Below are positions 1-9,400 of a stretch of DNA of 32,411 bases, piece after piece. This DNA comes from Pseudoalteromonas sp. HM-SA03 (GTDB lineage: Bacteria > Pseudomonadota > Gammaproteobacteria > Enterobacterales > Alteromonadaceae): positions 1 to 32,411 of the forward strand of contig NZ_NSDG01000108.1 in the NCBI RefSeq assembly GCF_002289345.1, in the 5' to 3' direction. Position numbers and translations under genes: made by a program. A model generated the notes under the pieces. The model was not told the DNA's origin, did no database searches, and saw only the letters and a program-made list of their open reading frames with translations. How positions within the stretch are numbered: the stretch's first letter is position 1; each line of letters opens with the position of its first letter.

Positions 1-31
1 GATAAAGCCTAAGCCATCAAAGTACCCACAT

Positions 32-69
32 AAAAAAAGAAATGCCAGTCAGCTTAACTGACTGGCATT
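32..69 (-). terminator. Rho-independent terminator of the TonB-dependent receptor gene
   Basis: A perfect 12-bp inverted repeat (arm AATGCCAGTCAG at 41-52, mate at 58-69, 5-nt loop) is followed on the minus strand by a T-rich run (positions 40 down to 32). It lies about 35 bp past the stop codon of the minus-strand receptor gene, the expected place for an intrinsic terminator. Confidence 0.85.
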
Positions 70-102
70 ACCCATTAGGGACTTTTTATTCGGCTTACTG
101 GG

Positions 103-3051
103 TTACATTCTAAATGTGAAGCCTGCAAAGATATAGCGGCCAAGGATATCGTGGAATCCAGGGTAAGTATTACCATTTGCTACGCCAGACGGACCATCAG
201 GAACGAGTGGTGGAGTATTATCAAATACGTTGTTAACGCCTGCTCTGAATGACAAGTTTTCTGTTGCATTCCATGTTGCGGCGATATCTACGTAATCTCT
301 TGCACTCAGAGGCACTAATACTGGCATCTTCGATGGATCTGCTAGCTCAGCTTCAGTTGGACGATAGAACTCCTCTACTTCGCTTACATAGCGATAAGTC
401 GCTGTAACATTTACATCCCAAGGTGTTACCCAAGTGGTTTTGAAGTTGTAGCGCATATCTGGAACAGGGTTTTCACAAACGTTTTTATCCCATTTTCCTG
501 CACACTTATCAACAACCCCTCCTGGCGAGTTTTGAGTATTAAACTTCTCCATCCAAGTACCAACTAAAGAGAATCTCAGAAGGCCCATATCTTCTGGCAA
601 GCTGTAGCGGTATGAGGCATCAAAATCAATACCTGACGTCTCAACACTACCAATGTTGGTGTCTGTTGCGGTCACAGCATCTTCGCCAACCCAAAGTGAA
701 CCAGTGCTACCGCGATTGATTAAGTCACAGAAATCTTGGTTATTATCTACAGCACATTGCTCTACGATATATGATACGGGATAAGGTTGAATAGCATCTT
801 TAATGGTAATATCAAAGTAATCAATTGCTATATCAAGCCCTTCAATGAATTCCGGCGAATAAAGTACACCGAATGAATATGTGTCAGACTTCTCTGGACG
901 TAAGTCAGGGTTACCTGCTTGAACTGAGTTATATTGACCCGCAGGGTTAAGTAAGCCATCCGAACCATAACGATCTGCGGCTAGTCCAGTTCTTAAACAC
1001 TGCTCTAGTGTATATGCTGGGTTGGAACCGCCACACGGGTCATCCCAATTTACAAGTTCTAGCGATGATGGCCTAAATAGATCTTGAATATTACCAGCTC
1101 GTACAGCTCTTTGGTAGCTTGCACGCAAGCCAAGGCTATCGTCGATGCGAACATCAAATGCTGCTTTATACGTGTCTGTTTGCTTATCTGTTGAGTAATC
1201 AGAATAACGATATGCCAGTTCTAGCGTAATGTAGTCTGCAAATGCTGTGTCTTCAACAAGAGGTACATTTAACTCGGTAAAGAATTCATTAACGTCAAAT
1301 TGGCCCGAAACAGGCTTCCTTGGACCACCCTGACCTGCACCATCATTAGTAATGAAGTTATAGTCTGGATTAAATTTAATTGACTCTTTACGATGCTCTA
1401 GACCAAGAACAATACCTACACCCGTTGATGTGCCTGGTACGACTACACCATATTCAGTTAGGTCACCAGTTACAAAGCCACTGATTTGTTTTGAATAAGT
1501 ATCTCCGCGAGCAAACAAGGGAATAGTCAGATAATCAATCTGGTCTTGAGTTATGTTATCGAGATCAAAAATATTCCAAGGAACACAGTCAGGATCACTG
1601 CCATCGACGACTGATTGGCAAACGATATTACCTTGATCATCTCGTGTTGCTTGAAGTGCCTTGCTTATCTTACGTTTAGACAAGTCGTTTAAGTAAGTTT
1701 GTTCGTATGACACGTTACCGTAGTTAAAAAACGCATCGTAGGTCCAATTATCATCGATTTCACCACGCATACCCAAAACAAATCTAGTAGACGTATGGCG
1801 AAGGTCATCCTGACGAGGGCCCCCTTCAACATTACGTTTGCCAACAAATGCAGTTACAGCACCGTCGACCGCATGGCCATTAGAACCACATAAGGTTTCA
1901 CGTTGAGAATCGGACAATAGAGGGTTGTCACATTTAATTGATAGTTCGTCATTAAAGAATGAACCTGAAGGCGCAATCTGAGCAACCGTACGGTTGTCCA
2001 TATAGTTCATCTCGGCATAAAAGGTGTGTTTTTCTGTTATGTTATAGTGGCCTAATAGACCAAATGTTTTACGTTTATCTGGTCGTTGGAAATAGTTCAA
2101 GGGGCCATAATTATAAACTTTGCCATTACGATCAACTAAGTCTCTGCCTGAAACTGTGTAATCGAAAGTATCAAAGTTTGTTAATCGCACTGTTGGTATT
2201 GTGCTTGAGCCGCTACAAGTTCTAACACCAGCGTTAGGTTGTAGTCGGTCTCGCTCAAGGTCCATCGCACAGGCACTAAAGTCACGAGAGTCTTGACGAA
2301 TATCATCAATATCACGCCAAGTAATATAACCTGTAATATTACCTTTATCATTGTCTGAGTTGATACCAAAGATCAAAGAAATATCGTGGGTATCACCATC
2401 TGTAACAGATGATTCAGGTACCTCGAAACCAGCTGCGTTCAACGCTCGTTGCATGTCTTTATGGTCGTTTTTATGATTGTAAACGCTTCCTTGATAGTCG
2501 ATTTCAAAACCCTCAAAATCGTCTTTCATGATAAAGTTTACAACACCTGCAACTGCGTCAGAACCATAGGTTGCAGAGGAACCACCAGTCAATACATCGA
2601 CACGCTCAACTAGAGATGCAGGGATTTGGTTAACATCAGCTCCAACCCCAGCTTGGCCTGCCGGTGAACCAGAAGGAAGTCGGCGACCATTAACTAGCAC
2701 TAAGGTTCTTGAAGGGCCTAAGTTACGAAGGTCAACGGTTGCGGTACCCGTTGCACCGTTTGCAGTACCAGCGGTTTGATCCGCAAATACCGCAGGCATG
2801 TTGTTTAATAAATCTTCGACTCGGGTAATACCTGAAATGGTTATATCTTCAGCTGTTATACTCGTCACAGGGCTCGCGCCGGTCATGGCAGCTCGCTTGA
2901 TACGAGTACCAGTAACCTCAATTCGTTCTACGCTATTAGTAGCGTTGGCATCTGTTTCTTCAGCGTGGGCGATACCTGATACGCCTGCAGTCAGCGTTGA
3001 ACAAGCTAGTAGAGATAGCCTGATCGTTGCTGATAGGTTAGAAAGTTTCAT
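103..3051 (-). CDS. TonB-dependent outer-membrane receptor
   Basis: This 982-residue protein should be an outer-membrane beta-barrel importing a ligand with energy from TonB-ExbBD. Residues 1-30 form a signal peptide ending AHA. A conserved N-terminal segment (about 41-52, containing EVTGTRI) may include the TonB box. The plug domain follows (about 55-180) with the family motif GGSSATYGSDAVAGVVNFI, and the remainder is a long barrel with many aromatic beta-strands. The protein ends FTFRM, so the usual C-terminal phenylalanine is two residues from the end. The start is supported by an AAGGAA ribosome-binding site about 6 nt upstream. The length is in the usual range for large marine receptors. 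The ligand cannot be told from sequence. The upstream neighbour is an exported S9 peptidase on the same strand, but a terminator separates them, so any link to peptide uptake is inference. Confidence 0.93.
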   Translation of the reverse strand: MKLSNLSATIRLSLLACSTLTAGVSGIAHAEETDANATNSVERIEVTGTRIKRAAMTGASPVTSITAEDITISGITRVEDLLNNMPAVFADQTAGTANGATGTATVDLRNLGPSRTLVLVNGRRLPSGSPAGQAGVGADVNQIPASLVERVDVLTGGSSATYGSDAVAGVVNFIMKDDFEGFEIDYQGSVYNHKNDHKDMQRALNAAGFEVPESSVTDGDTHDISLIFGINSDNDKGNITGYITWRDIDDIRQDSRDFSACAMDLERDRLQPNAGVRTCSGSSTIPTVRLTNFDTFDYTVSGRDLVDRNGKVYNYGPLNYFQRPDKRKTFGLLGHYNITEKHTFYAEMNYMDNRTVAQIAPSGSFFNDELSIKCDNPLLSDSQRETLCGSNGHAVDGAVTAFVGKRNVEGGPRQDDLRHTSTRFVLGMRGEIDDNWTYDAFFNYGNVSYEQTYLNDLSKRKISKALQATRDDQGNIVCQSVVDGSDPDCVPWNIFDLDNITQDQIDYLTIPLFARGDTYSKQISGFVTGDLTEYGVVVPGTSTGVGIVLGLEHRKESIKFNPDYNFITNDGAGQGGPRKPVSGQFDVNEFFTELNVPLVEDTAFADYITLELAYRYSDYSTDKQTDTYKAAFDVRIDDSLGLRASYQRAVRAGNIQDLFRPSSLELVNWDDPCGGSNPAYTLEQCLRTGLAADRYGSDGLLNPAGQYNSVQAGNPDLRPEKSDTYSFGVLYSPEFIEGLDIAIDYFDITIKDAIQPYPVSYIVEQCAVDNNQDFCDLINRGSTGSLWVGEDAVTATDTNIGSVETSGIDFDASYRYSLPEDMGLLRFSLVGTWMEKFNTQNSPGGVVDKCAGKWDKNVCENPVPDMRYNFKTTWVTPWDVNVTATYRYVSEVEEFYRPTEAELADPSKMPVLVPLSARDYVDIAATWNATENLSFRAGVNNVFDNTPPLVPDGPSGVANGNTYPGFHDILGRYIFAGFTFRM

Positions 3052-3265
3052 CTTATTTCCTTATTTATTTAATTATTAGCAGAGTAGGAAAATATTCCTG
3101 CAACATAGAACTTACAACGCATCTACTGAAAGTTCAATGGTTCGTTTGTAAAACGGTCAAATGTAATGGAGATATGAGCTTTTTTATAACGAAATTATAC
3201 GGATGAAAGTTGAAACAAAACATTTCTAGATGAAAGTAGAACAAAGGAATGAGTAAGATGTTGCC

Positions 3266-3293
3266 AAAATAAGGACACCGAAGTGGTGTCCTT
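3266..3293 (-). terminator. Rho-independent terminator of the S9 peptidase gene
   Basis: A 9-bp perfect stem (AAGGACACC at 3271-3279 with its mate at 3285-3293, 5-nt loop) is followed on the minus strand by ATTTT. It lies about 25 bp after the S9 peptidase stop codon and separates that gene from the receptor gene downstream. Confidence 0.75.
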
Positions 3294-3317
3294 GATGATT
3301 AATACCTGTAGAGTTGC

Positions 3318-6089
3318 TTATTTCTCAATGATAAAAGCTTCACCGGATTGAATCCACGCTGCTGGTGGCAATCCTTTCAGGTGGTAATCAAAATATTCTT
3401 TCATACGAATTGAATAATCTAGCTGATTTGGCAGCTTTTTTAGGTGGTGCGGTTCACCTTCGTATTGTAAGAAAATGGCGTCTTTATCATGTCTTCTTAA
3501 GGCTAAATAGTATTGAATACCCTCTTGCCAAGGCACGGCCCCGTCGTTATCGCCAAACATGATCAAAATCGGCGTGTTTACTTTATCAGCGTAAAACACT
3601 GGAGAGTTTTCTATATATAATTCAGGCGCTTCTGTTAGTGGTTTACCGATACGGCTTTGACCTGTTTCGTACTGGAACTGTCTTGCAAGACCAGATTCTA
3701 AACGGATCCCACTGAAGGCTGAGGTCATATTGGATACTGGTGCGCCAGACACAACCGCTTTAAACATATCCGTCTGTGTGATCATAAATGCACTTTGGTA
3801 ACCTGCCCAAGAGTGACCTTGTAAGCCAATTTTATTTGGATCAGCAACACCTTTATCAATAAGCGCTTGTGCTGCATTGATCATGGTTTGTGTTGCAGAG
3901 CGCCCAGGGTGACCGATTTCAAAACGAATATCAGGCAAGAATATCGCATAACCGTTAGAGGTATACATTGGCAGGTTAGGTCTATGATTTAGCTCCATTT
4001 TTGGGAAATCATACATGCGCTGGCTCATATAGCGGTAGAAGTAAATCACCACGGGCACTTTATCACCGGCTTTATAATCGGCAGGTTTGATTAACACGCC
4101 TTGAAGAGCTTCGCCATCGTAGCCTTTGTACTTCACAAGTTCAGGTTTTTGGCCCCAAGCAAATGTCTGCTGTTGTGGGTTTAGGTCTGTGAGCTTTGAC
4201 GGGTTATTAAAGCCACTATCTGATATCCAATAATCAGGAAATTCTTGATAAGACTGTCTTGTGAAAATATAAGTGTCCGCCTCTTTGGCTTTTCTCACTA
4301 CACTATATTTAGCTTCGCCAGACAAAACAGTTTGCAACTTGTTATCTTGTAGGGAAAGCGTTGCAATATGCGTTTGTTTATTTTCGAGGTTGTGCGCACT
4401 TAACAGTAAGGTATCGTCTGGGTTAAAGCCTAGTTTGTCCTTATCTTTATACTCAATGCGGTATTGTGTTTGGGTCTTATAGCCGTCGGTTAGCCGAGTT
4501 GCTTTTGCTGTTTTGGTATCAAATGCCCAAATATCATATTTACTGTAGACGTAGAGCGTCGAACCATCAAGCTGCCAGCCTGCAAATCCAAACCCTTTAT
4601 TTGGTTCTGGCTTATCATGTTTATCATCCGCGAATAGTGCGTTTTTAACCGCTTTGCTTACTGGGGTAAGCTGTTGAGTGGATAGCGACTTCAACCAGAC
4701 TTGTTCACCGTCGAAATAGGCCGCATGTTTACCATCAGGTGCGAGGGTAGGGCGATTTGAACTTTCTTTAACAATGAGTTGTTTATTACCACTGCTGATA
4801 TCAACGCTGTAGTAGTCGCGATAAAAACCTTTGTACATAATTTGCTTTAGGTATGGTGTATCGTCGCTGCCGAGCACAAAATTTGCGTTTGTGCGCAGTG
4901 AAACAGAAGGCACTTGAAGGTTTTCAAGCTGTACCACACGCTCGCCATTAATATGATAAAGCGCTTGATAATGTTGATCTCGGCGGCTTTCATTCCATGT
5001 TTTTATTTCTCGAGTTTTGATCTCAGGATCGGCATTGTGCCAAACCTTTAAGCCTTTTTGCTGGCGAATGGTATCGTAATCAAAAAGTGAGCTTTCATCT
5101 GTGTATTTAAGCACTTTGGCTTTTTCTTCAAGCTGTGGACGATTTTCAAAAAACAGTCGTGAGCCATCTTTAGACCACTTGATTGATGCTGTCTTGCCTG
5201 AAAACCAACCGCTTGGGTTGTGGATGTCGGTTATTTTATTGCTTGCGGGAGACCATAATTTGAGTTGGTAGTCGCGGCGGCGTTTGTCATCGTTGACATA
5301 ATTACCTAAATAAAAAGCGACATGTTGAGAGTTGGGTTGCCAAGCAATGTCTCCTAAAGTCACACCGGGCTCATCAATAAGACTTGTGATTTGAGCACTT
5401 GCTAAGTCAATAACGGCAACACGGTTTTTACTGCCGTCTTCACTGCGCTGATTGACTAGTATCGCGTTACTATTTGGTGCTACTTTGTATGCTGCGATGT
5501 CGTCATAGCGAGTGCTTTTATTGTTAGAAAGATTCAGCACCACAAGCGTTAGGGTATCATCACCTTTATCTGCACTGATTTTGAGTTCATCAGTTTGCTC
5601 GTCGGTATTCGCTTTTGCGTCTGACTTTTTGTCGCCTTTTTTTGCATCCTCACGATACACCAGCCACAGGCCATCATCTGAAAGTTGATAATCTTTAACT
5701 AAACTAAAGGTTTGCTGGACTTTGGTTGTAGTGTTAACCAACACTAAATTGTTCTTTAGCGCTTTTTTCTTCTTTTTATCTGCGGTTTCTTTTTCAAGTA
5801 GGGTAGGGACTTGGGTAAAGCCAACCCATTGACCGCTTTTATTGATAACCGGATTCGTGCCACGGGGAACTGATGCAATTAGTACTTTGTCATCGAGAGA
5901 GTAAACTTGGCCTTCACTGTCGCCACGATATGGTTTAGCACTCAGGCTTAGTAATGTGCCTTGCTCGGAGATTACCGTACCCTGTGGATAGCGAAAGTCA
6001 AAAACGTCTTTAAATTCAAGGTTGGGTTGGGCTGCAAAGCTGCTTACACTAAAAAGTGCTGCGCTTAAAAGAGAGAGTTTTAGAGTCAT
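3318..6089 (-). CDS. Exported prolyl-oligopeptidase-type (S9) serine peptidase
   Basis: The 923-residue protein begins with a signal peptide (about 1-19, ending SFAA). A long N-terminal region (about 20-640) looks like a beta-propeller, with repeated short strands and WSKDG/LAPDG-type turns. The C-terminal alpha/beta-hydrolase domain (about 650-905) carries the S9 triad: Ser760 in GHSWAGY, an Asp at 847-849 in GDNDGAVP, and His881 in GEPHHL. Family members cleave short peptides, often after proline or at acylated N termini, with the propeller excluding folded proteins. A periplasmic or surface location is inferred from the signal peptide. A lysine- and aspartate-rich insertion lies near residues 110-170. 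No convincing Shine-Dalgarno sequence precedes the ATG, and an inverted repeat occupies the leader. The exact S9 subfamily and substrate are not resolved. Confidence 0.92.
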   Translation of the reverse strand: MTLKLSLLSAALFSVSSFAAQPNLEFKDVFDFRYPQGTVISEQGTLLSLSAKPYRGDSEGQVYSLDDKVLIASVPRGTNPVINKSGQWVGFTQVPTLLEKETADKKKKKALKNNLVLVNTTTKVQQTFSLVKDYQLSDDGLWLVYREDAKKGDKKSDAKANTDEQTDELKISADKGDDTLTLVVLNLSNNKSTRYDDIAAYKVAPNSNAILVNQRSEDGSKNRVAVIDLASAQITSLIDEPGVTLGDIAWQPNSQHVAFYLGNYVNDDKRRRDYQLKLWSPASNKITDIHNPSGWFSGKTASIKWSKDGSRLFFENRPQLEEKAKVLKYTDESSLFDYDTIRQQKGLKVWHNADPEIKTREIKTWNESRRDQHYQALYHINGERVVQLENLQVPSVSLRTNANFVLGSDDTPYLKQIMYKGFYRDYYSVDISSGNKQLIVKESSNRPTLAPDGKHAAYFDGEQVWLKSLSTQQLTPVSKAVKNALFADDKHDKPEPNKGFGFAGWQLDGSTLYVYSKYDIWAFDTKTAKATRLTDGYKTQTQYRIEYKDKDKLGFNPDDTLLLSAHNLENKQTHIATLSLQDNKLQTVLSGEAKYSVVRKAKEADTYIFTRQSYQEFPDYWISDSGFNNPSKLTDLNPQQQTFAWGQKPELVKYKGYDGEALQGVLIKPADYKAGDKVPVVIYFYRYMSQRMYDFPKMELNHRPNLPMYTSNGYAIFLPDIRFEIGHPGRSATQTMINAAQALIDKGVADPNKIGLQGHSWAGYQSAFMITQTDMFKAVVSGAPVSNMTSAFSGIRLESGLARQFQYETGQSRIGKPLTEAPELYIENSPVFYADKVNTPILIMFGDNDGAVPWQEGIQYYLALRRHDKDAIFLQYEGEPHHLKKLPNQLDYSIRMKEYFDYHLKGLPPAAWIQSGEAFIIEK

Positions 6090-6093
6090 ATGT

Positions 6094-6156
6094 AGAGCAT
6101 TTTAGTATTTATTTATTGCGTTTTTATCACTTTTAACAGTGAAACTAAAATGCTCT
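6094..6156 (-). promoter_or_regulatory. Nested inverted repeat in the S9 peptidase leader
   Basis: A perfect 13-bp inverted repeat (AGAGCATTTTAGT at 6094-6106 and its complement at 6144-6156) encloses a smaller hairpin (TCACT at 6127-6131, AGTGA at 6138-6142). The arm nearest the gene ends 5 nt before the S9 peptidase ATG, where a ribosome-binding site would normally lie. It could be an RNA structure controlling translation, an operator, or the end of the slmA transcript. The repeat is seen directly; the role is inference. Confidence 0.45.
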
Positions 6157-6195
6157 GCGGTGTGCGGATGTATTTAAGCGGCTAGCCGCAGGTGC

Positions 6196-6783
6196 TTAAA
6201 GCCAGATTTTCTCAAGCTCAACCCACTGTTTATCGAATTGTGCGGTTGGCTTTGCTTTAAAGTCACTTCTGACAAACTGATTCATCTTTCCCTCAACAAA
6301 AGCTAAGAATAGGTTAGCCAGTACACTCTCTTCACTCGTGAATGTCTTACCTTCTCGCAGTTTGCGCTCTCTTAATACTTGTTTGAATTGTGTCTCAAGC
6401 TTTTCAAATAAGCTTTGTACTCGTTCACGTAAACGTTCTTGTTCTCCTTGTAGAGCATCACCCGTTAAAATACGTGTGATCCCTGGGTTTTTCTCTGCAA
6501 AAGCTAGGAGTAGAGTAAGAATGTTGTAGATCCGGTTACGGGTTTCTTTTTCGTTTTCTAGTATTAAATTAATGCGTGACAGCAACGTATCTTCGATGAA
6601 CTCAATAAGCCCCTCAAACATTCTCGCTTTACTAGGAAAGTGACGATAAAGCGCAGCTTCTGAAACACCTACTTCAGCAGCGAGTTTAGCTGTGGTGATA
6701 CGCTGTCCTGGGCTGGTTTCCAGCATTTGTGCGAGTGATTGAAGAATTTGCTCTTTGCGATTACTACGTTTTGTCGCTGGCAT
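6196..6783 (-). CDS. slmA: Nucleoid occlusion factor SlmA (TetR fold)
   Basis: SlmA binds specific chromosomal sites and, when DNA-bound, antagonises FtsZ so that the division septum does not form over the nucleoid. The 195-residue length matches the family. Residues about 8-55 form the TetR-type helix-turn-helix ([27 protein letters not shown]), and the C-terminal helical domain carries the SlmA-typical segment [19 protein letters not shown]. Recognition rests on near full-length resemblance to the enterobacterial protein as remembered. It lies downstream of coaBC on the same strand, as in E. coli, but without dut between them. No binding site of the GTGAGTACTCAC type was noticed in the window. 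Confidence 0.95.
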   Translation of the reverse strand: MPATKRSNRKEQILQSLAQMLETSPGQRITTAKLAAEVGVSEAALYRHFPSKARMFEGLIEFIEDTLLSRINLILENEKETRNRIYNILTLLLAFAEKNPGITRILTGDALQGEQERLRERVQSLFEKLETQFKQVLRERKLREGKTFTSEESVLANLFLAFVEGKMNQFVRSDFKAKPTAQFDKQWVELEKIWL

Positions 6784-6940
6784 GAAATTTCCCTTATTTT
6801 TCTAATTGTTATATTGTTTTTGCCGGGTTTATTAAGCACAGAGAGTGGTGCGCAGAAGTGCAAACCCCGACTCGTTTACACGTTATCGGGGTATCATGTT
6901 AATGTTTTATTCAGTTTCTTTCCAGTCTTTTACATGAAGG

Positions 6941-8137
6941 TTATTTTATCTTTTCGGCAATAGCTTTAATGACAGTAAGTGCTAACTCTTTTTTGCTAGT
7001 ATAAGGGAGTTCAAGTCGGTCTTTTTTCCAGTATAGGGTCAATGCATTGTTATCAGAATTAAAACCACCTGTGCTATCTGATACATCATTCGCACAGATC
7101 ATATCCAACCCTTTATTGACCAATTTTCCTTGTGCATATTCGGCGACATTCTGCGTCTCAGCTGCAAAGCCAACAGTATAAGGACGAGATTGTTTTAGTG
7201 CTGCGACAGTGGCGATAATATCGGGGTTTTTAACCAGTGTTAGTGTGATTTCATCACCTTGTTTTTTAATTTTTTGCTCGGCAACGGTGGCTGCACGGTA
7301 ATCTGCGACCGCAGCGCAGCCGATAAAAATATCTGATTGTACGGCATATTCGAGTGCGGCTTGTTGCATCTGCTCAGCACTTTCTACATCAATTCGAGTA
7401 ATTCCAGTGGGGGTATTCAGTGAAACTGGGCCTGCGATCAGATTTACGCTTGCACCCAAAGCCTTTGCTGCCTCTGCAAGGCTAAATCCCATTTTTCCTG
7501 AACTGTGATTGGTAATAAAACGCACCGGATCTAATGCTTCGCGTGTCGGTCCTGCGGTGATAGTTACCGTTTTTCCCGCTAATACTTGCTCAGTAGGGCG
7601 AAGTGTAGCTAAACACAGTTGCACCAACTCATGGGGTTCAAGCATGCGTCCTGCGCCTATATCTCCGCAGGCTTGCTCGCCTTTACCGGGTCCCCAGATT
7701 TGTACATGGCGTGAAGCAAGGGTATTGAGATTTGCTTGAGTCGATAGGTGCGCATACATCTGTTGATTCATTGCCGGCGCCACGGCAACAGGCGCGGGAG
7801 TTGCGAGCAGTAATGTGGTCAGTAAATCATCCGCAATACCTGCTGCCATTTTGGCGAGGATATTTGAAGTCGCGGGAGCAACTAGCACTAGATCTGCCCA
7901 TTTTGCAAATTCGATATGGCCCATTGATGCTTCTGCTTGCGGGTCAAGCAAAGAGTCAGAAACGATTTCACCAGAGACAGCCTGCATTGTCAGTGGCGTG
8001 ATAAAGTGCTTAGCTGACTCCGTCATCACCACTTTGACATCTATCTGGTGTTCTTTTAGACGACGAACGAGTTCTGCGCATTTGTAAGCAGCGATACCAC
8101 CGCTGATCCCAAGTAAGAGGCGTTTATTTCTTTGCAT
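6941..8137 (-). CDS. coaBC: Bifunctional phosphopantothenoylcysteine decarboxylase / phosphopantothenate-cysteine ligase
   Basis: CoaBC performs two consecutive steps of coenzyme A synthesis: CTP-dependent joining of cysteine to 4'-phosphopantothenate (CoaB, C-terminal half), then FMN-dependent decarboxylation to 4'-phosphopantetheine (CoaC, N-terminal half). The 398 residues match the usual length. The CoaC active-site residues are visible as His74 ([11 protein letters not shown]), Asn124 (APAMNQQM) and Cys157 ([12 protein letters not shown]). The CoaB half starts near residue 188 with [19 protein letters not shown] and has the SSGKMG and KNPDII motifs. It is divergent from radC across 128 bp, and slmA lies 157 bp downstream. 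The enzyme is cytosolic and expected to be essential. Confidence 0.96.
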   Translation of the reverse strand: MQRNKRLLLGISGGIAAYKCAELVRRLKEHQIDVKVVMTESAKHFITPLTMQAVSGEIVSDSLLDPQAEASMGHIEFAKWADLVLVAPATSNILAKMAAGIADDLLTTLLLATPAPVAVAPAMNQQMYAHLSTQANLNTLASRHVQIWGPGKGEQACGDIGAGRMLEPHELVQLCLATLRPTEQVLAGKTVTITAGPTREALDPVRFITNHSSGKMGFSLAEAAKALGASVNLIAGPVSLNTPTGITRIDVESAEQMQQAALEYAVQSDIFIGCAAVADYRAATVAEQKIKKQGDEITLTLVKNPDIIATVAALKQSRPYTVGFAAETQNVAEYAQGKLVNKGLDMICANDVSDSTGGFNSDNNALTLYWKKDRLELPYTSKKELALTVIKAIAEKIK

Positions 8138-8265
8138 GTTTGTTTTATACGATCACAGTATCAATAAACTAAAGATATCACAGTCTGTGATTGCTTTTGA
8201 ATAATCGTGATCACCCGCTAAGCTTAATTTAGTCAAGGAGACATACAAATATAAGGAATAGTAGG
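8138..8265. promoter_or_regulatory. Divergent coaBC/radC intergenic region with palindromes
   Basis: This 128-bp region must hold promoters for both genes. It contains the palindrome TCACAGTCTGTGA (8178-8190) and a separate GTGATCAC (8207-8214). An AAGGA at 8252-8256 is the likely ribosome-binding site for radC. The palindromes resemble regulator sites, but the half-sites are in the opposite order from a CRP box and no regulator can be named. Confidence 0.3.
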
Positions 8266-8940
8266 ATGCAAATATCAGCCTTACCCAAATCTGCACGACC
8301 AAGAGAAAAGTTAATAGAGCAAGGCCCTGAGGCATTATCTAATGCCGAGTTATTGGCCATCTTTTTACGTACTGGGATCAAAGGGTTAAATGCTATAGAG
8401 CTTGCCGAAACCTTGTTGCAAGAACAGCAAACGTTACAGCGTTTGTTCAATGCCTCATTAGAAGAGTTTTCAGCGTTAAAAGGTTTAGGCGTTGCCAAAT
8501 ATACTCAGTTACAGGCCGTTTTGGAGTTAAGCCGGCGTTATCTAAAAGAAGAGTGCTTAAGAGAAACGGTATTTCAAAACCCCACTGCGGTACGTGACTA
8601 TTTGAGTGCTCAACTACGAGGGCTTGGGCATGAAGTATTTATGGTGCTGTATCTAGACAACCAAAATCGACTGATAAAAGATGAAGTGTTGTTTCACGGT
8701 ACAATTAACGCGGCCTCGGTTTATCCAAGAGAAGTAGTAAAGGCGGCACTCAAATATCATAGTGCAGCCGTGATTTTTGCCCATAACCATCCATCGGGCG
8801 TGGCAGAGCCCAGCGAAGCGGATAAACTTATCACGAAAAAATTGCAGCAAGGCTTGGCACTGGTCGATATTAATGTGCTTGACCATTTAATCGTCGCCGG
8901 AAGTCATTGTATTTCGTTTGCCGAACGAGGACTGATTTAA
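8266..8940 (+). CDS. radC: RadC-family JAB/MPN-domain protein
   Basis: This 224-residue protein is a complete RadC (UPF0758). The N-terminal part has a helix-hairpin-helix-like segment (about 64-84, LKGLGVAKYTQL). The C-terminal JAB1/MPN domain carries the metal-binding JAMM residues His173 and His175 (HNHPSG) and Asp186. The family was named for a presumed DNA-repair role in E. coli that was later attributed to another gene, so the biochemical function is unsettled; the fold suggests a metal-dependent hydrolase. Its place upstream of rpmB-rpmG and divergent from coaBC is the conserved gammaproteobacterial arrangement. This is the chromosomal housekeeping version rather than a mobile-element paralogue, judging from the context. 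Confidence 0.94.
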   Translation: MQISALPKSARPREKLIEQGPEALSNAELLAIFLRTGIKGLNAIELAETLLQEQQTLQRLFNASLEEFSALKGLGVAKYTQLQAVLELSRRYLKEECLRETVFQNPTAVRDYLSAQLRGLGHEVFMVLYLDNQNRLIKDEVLFHGTINAASVYPREVVKAALKYHSAAVIFAHNHPSGVAEPSEADKLITKKLQQGLALVDINVLDHLIVAGSHCISFAERGLI

Positions 8941-9281
8941 GCTGAGTTGCTGTTTTATCAGGTGGGTTTCGCTTTCTCAAGTTGTCCTTTTGAACTGAGC
9001 AAAATGGCATGGAGCTGGATCACTCAACTTTTATTCGAAGTGTGAGGTAGCTGGTGGAGTGTTGCAGCCCAAATATACGTATAAGCACGAAAATTAAACA
9101 GTGAAAAATACGATGTAGAAAGGGCCAAAAAAGAAATTTGCTCGTTAAATCAGCATATTTGTATAAATTTTATAAATTAGTTCAATTTAAATGCAGTTTT
9201 TACTTTCCTAGTGGGCTTCGGATCATTATAATTGGCCGCTATCAAATTTACCCATGAGCTGATTTCAGTAGGATCAGATCC
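8941..9281. other. Non-coding gap between radC and the rpmB promoter
   Basis: No plausible gene, tRNA or strong terminator is seen. The stretch is AT-rich, especially around 9130-9210. Its right end holds the palindrome AGGATCaGATCCT (9270-9282), which abuts the -35 box of the rpmB promoter. Confidence 0.5.
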
Positions 9282-9310
9282 TTGATCTCTGCCTGTAGAT
9301 ACTGTATAAA
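9282..9310 (+). promoter_or_regulatory. Sigma70 promoter of rpmB-rpmG
   Basis: TTGATC (9282-9287) and TATAAA (9305-9310) are separated by exactly 17 bp. The sequence after the -10 box is G/C-rich (GAGCGCCC), a discriminator type known for stringently controlled ribosomal promoters. The predicted start near 9317 would give a leader of about 84 nt before rpmB. Confidence 0.65.
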
Positions 9311-9400
9311 GAGCGCCCTTTGATTTTACCTAGGGCACGCAGTTAAAAAGGCCTTTAAGGGAAAATTAAGCTCGAGCGAAGTTATTGGAGATACATAGAC

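Noticed and set aside
8178-8190. CRP-type site between coaBC and radC
   Set aside because: The half-sites occur as TCACA...TGTGA, the reverse order of the CRP consensus TGTGA...TCACA, and with only 3 nt between them.
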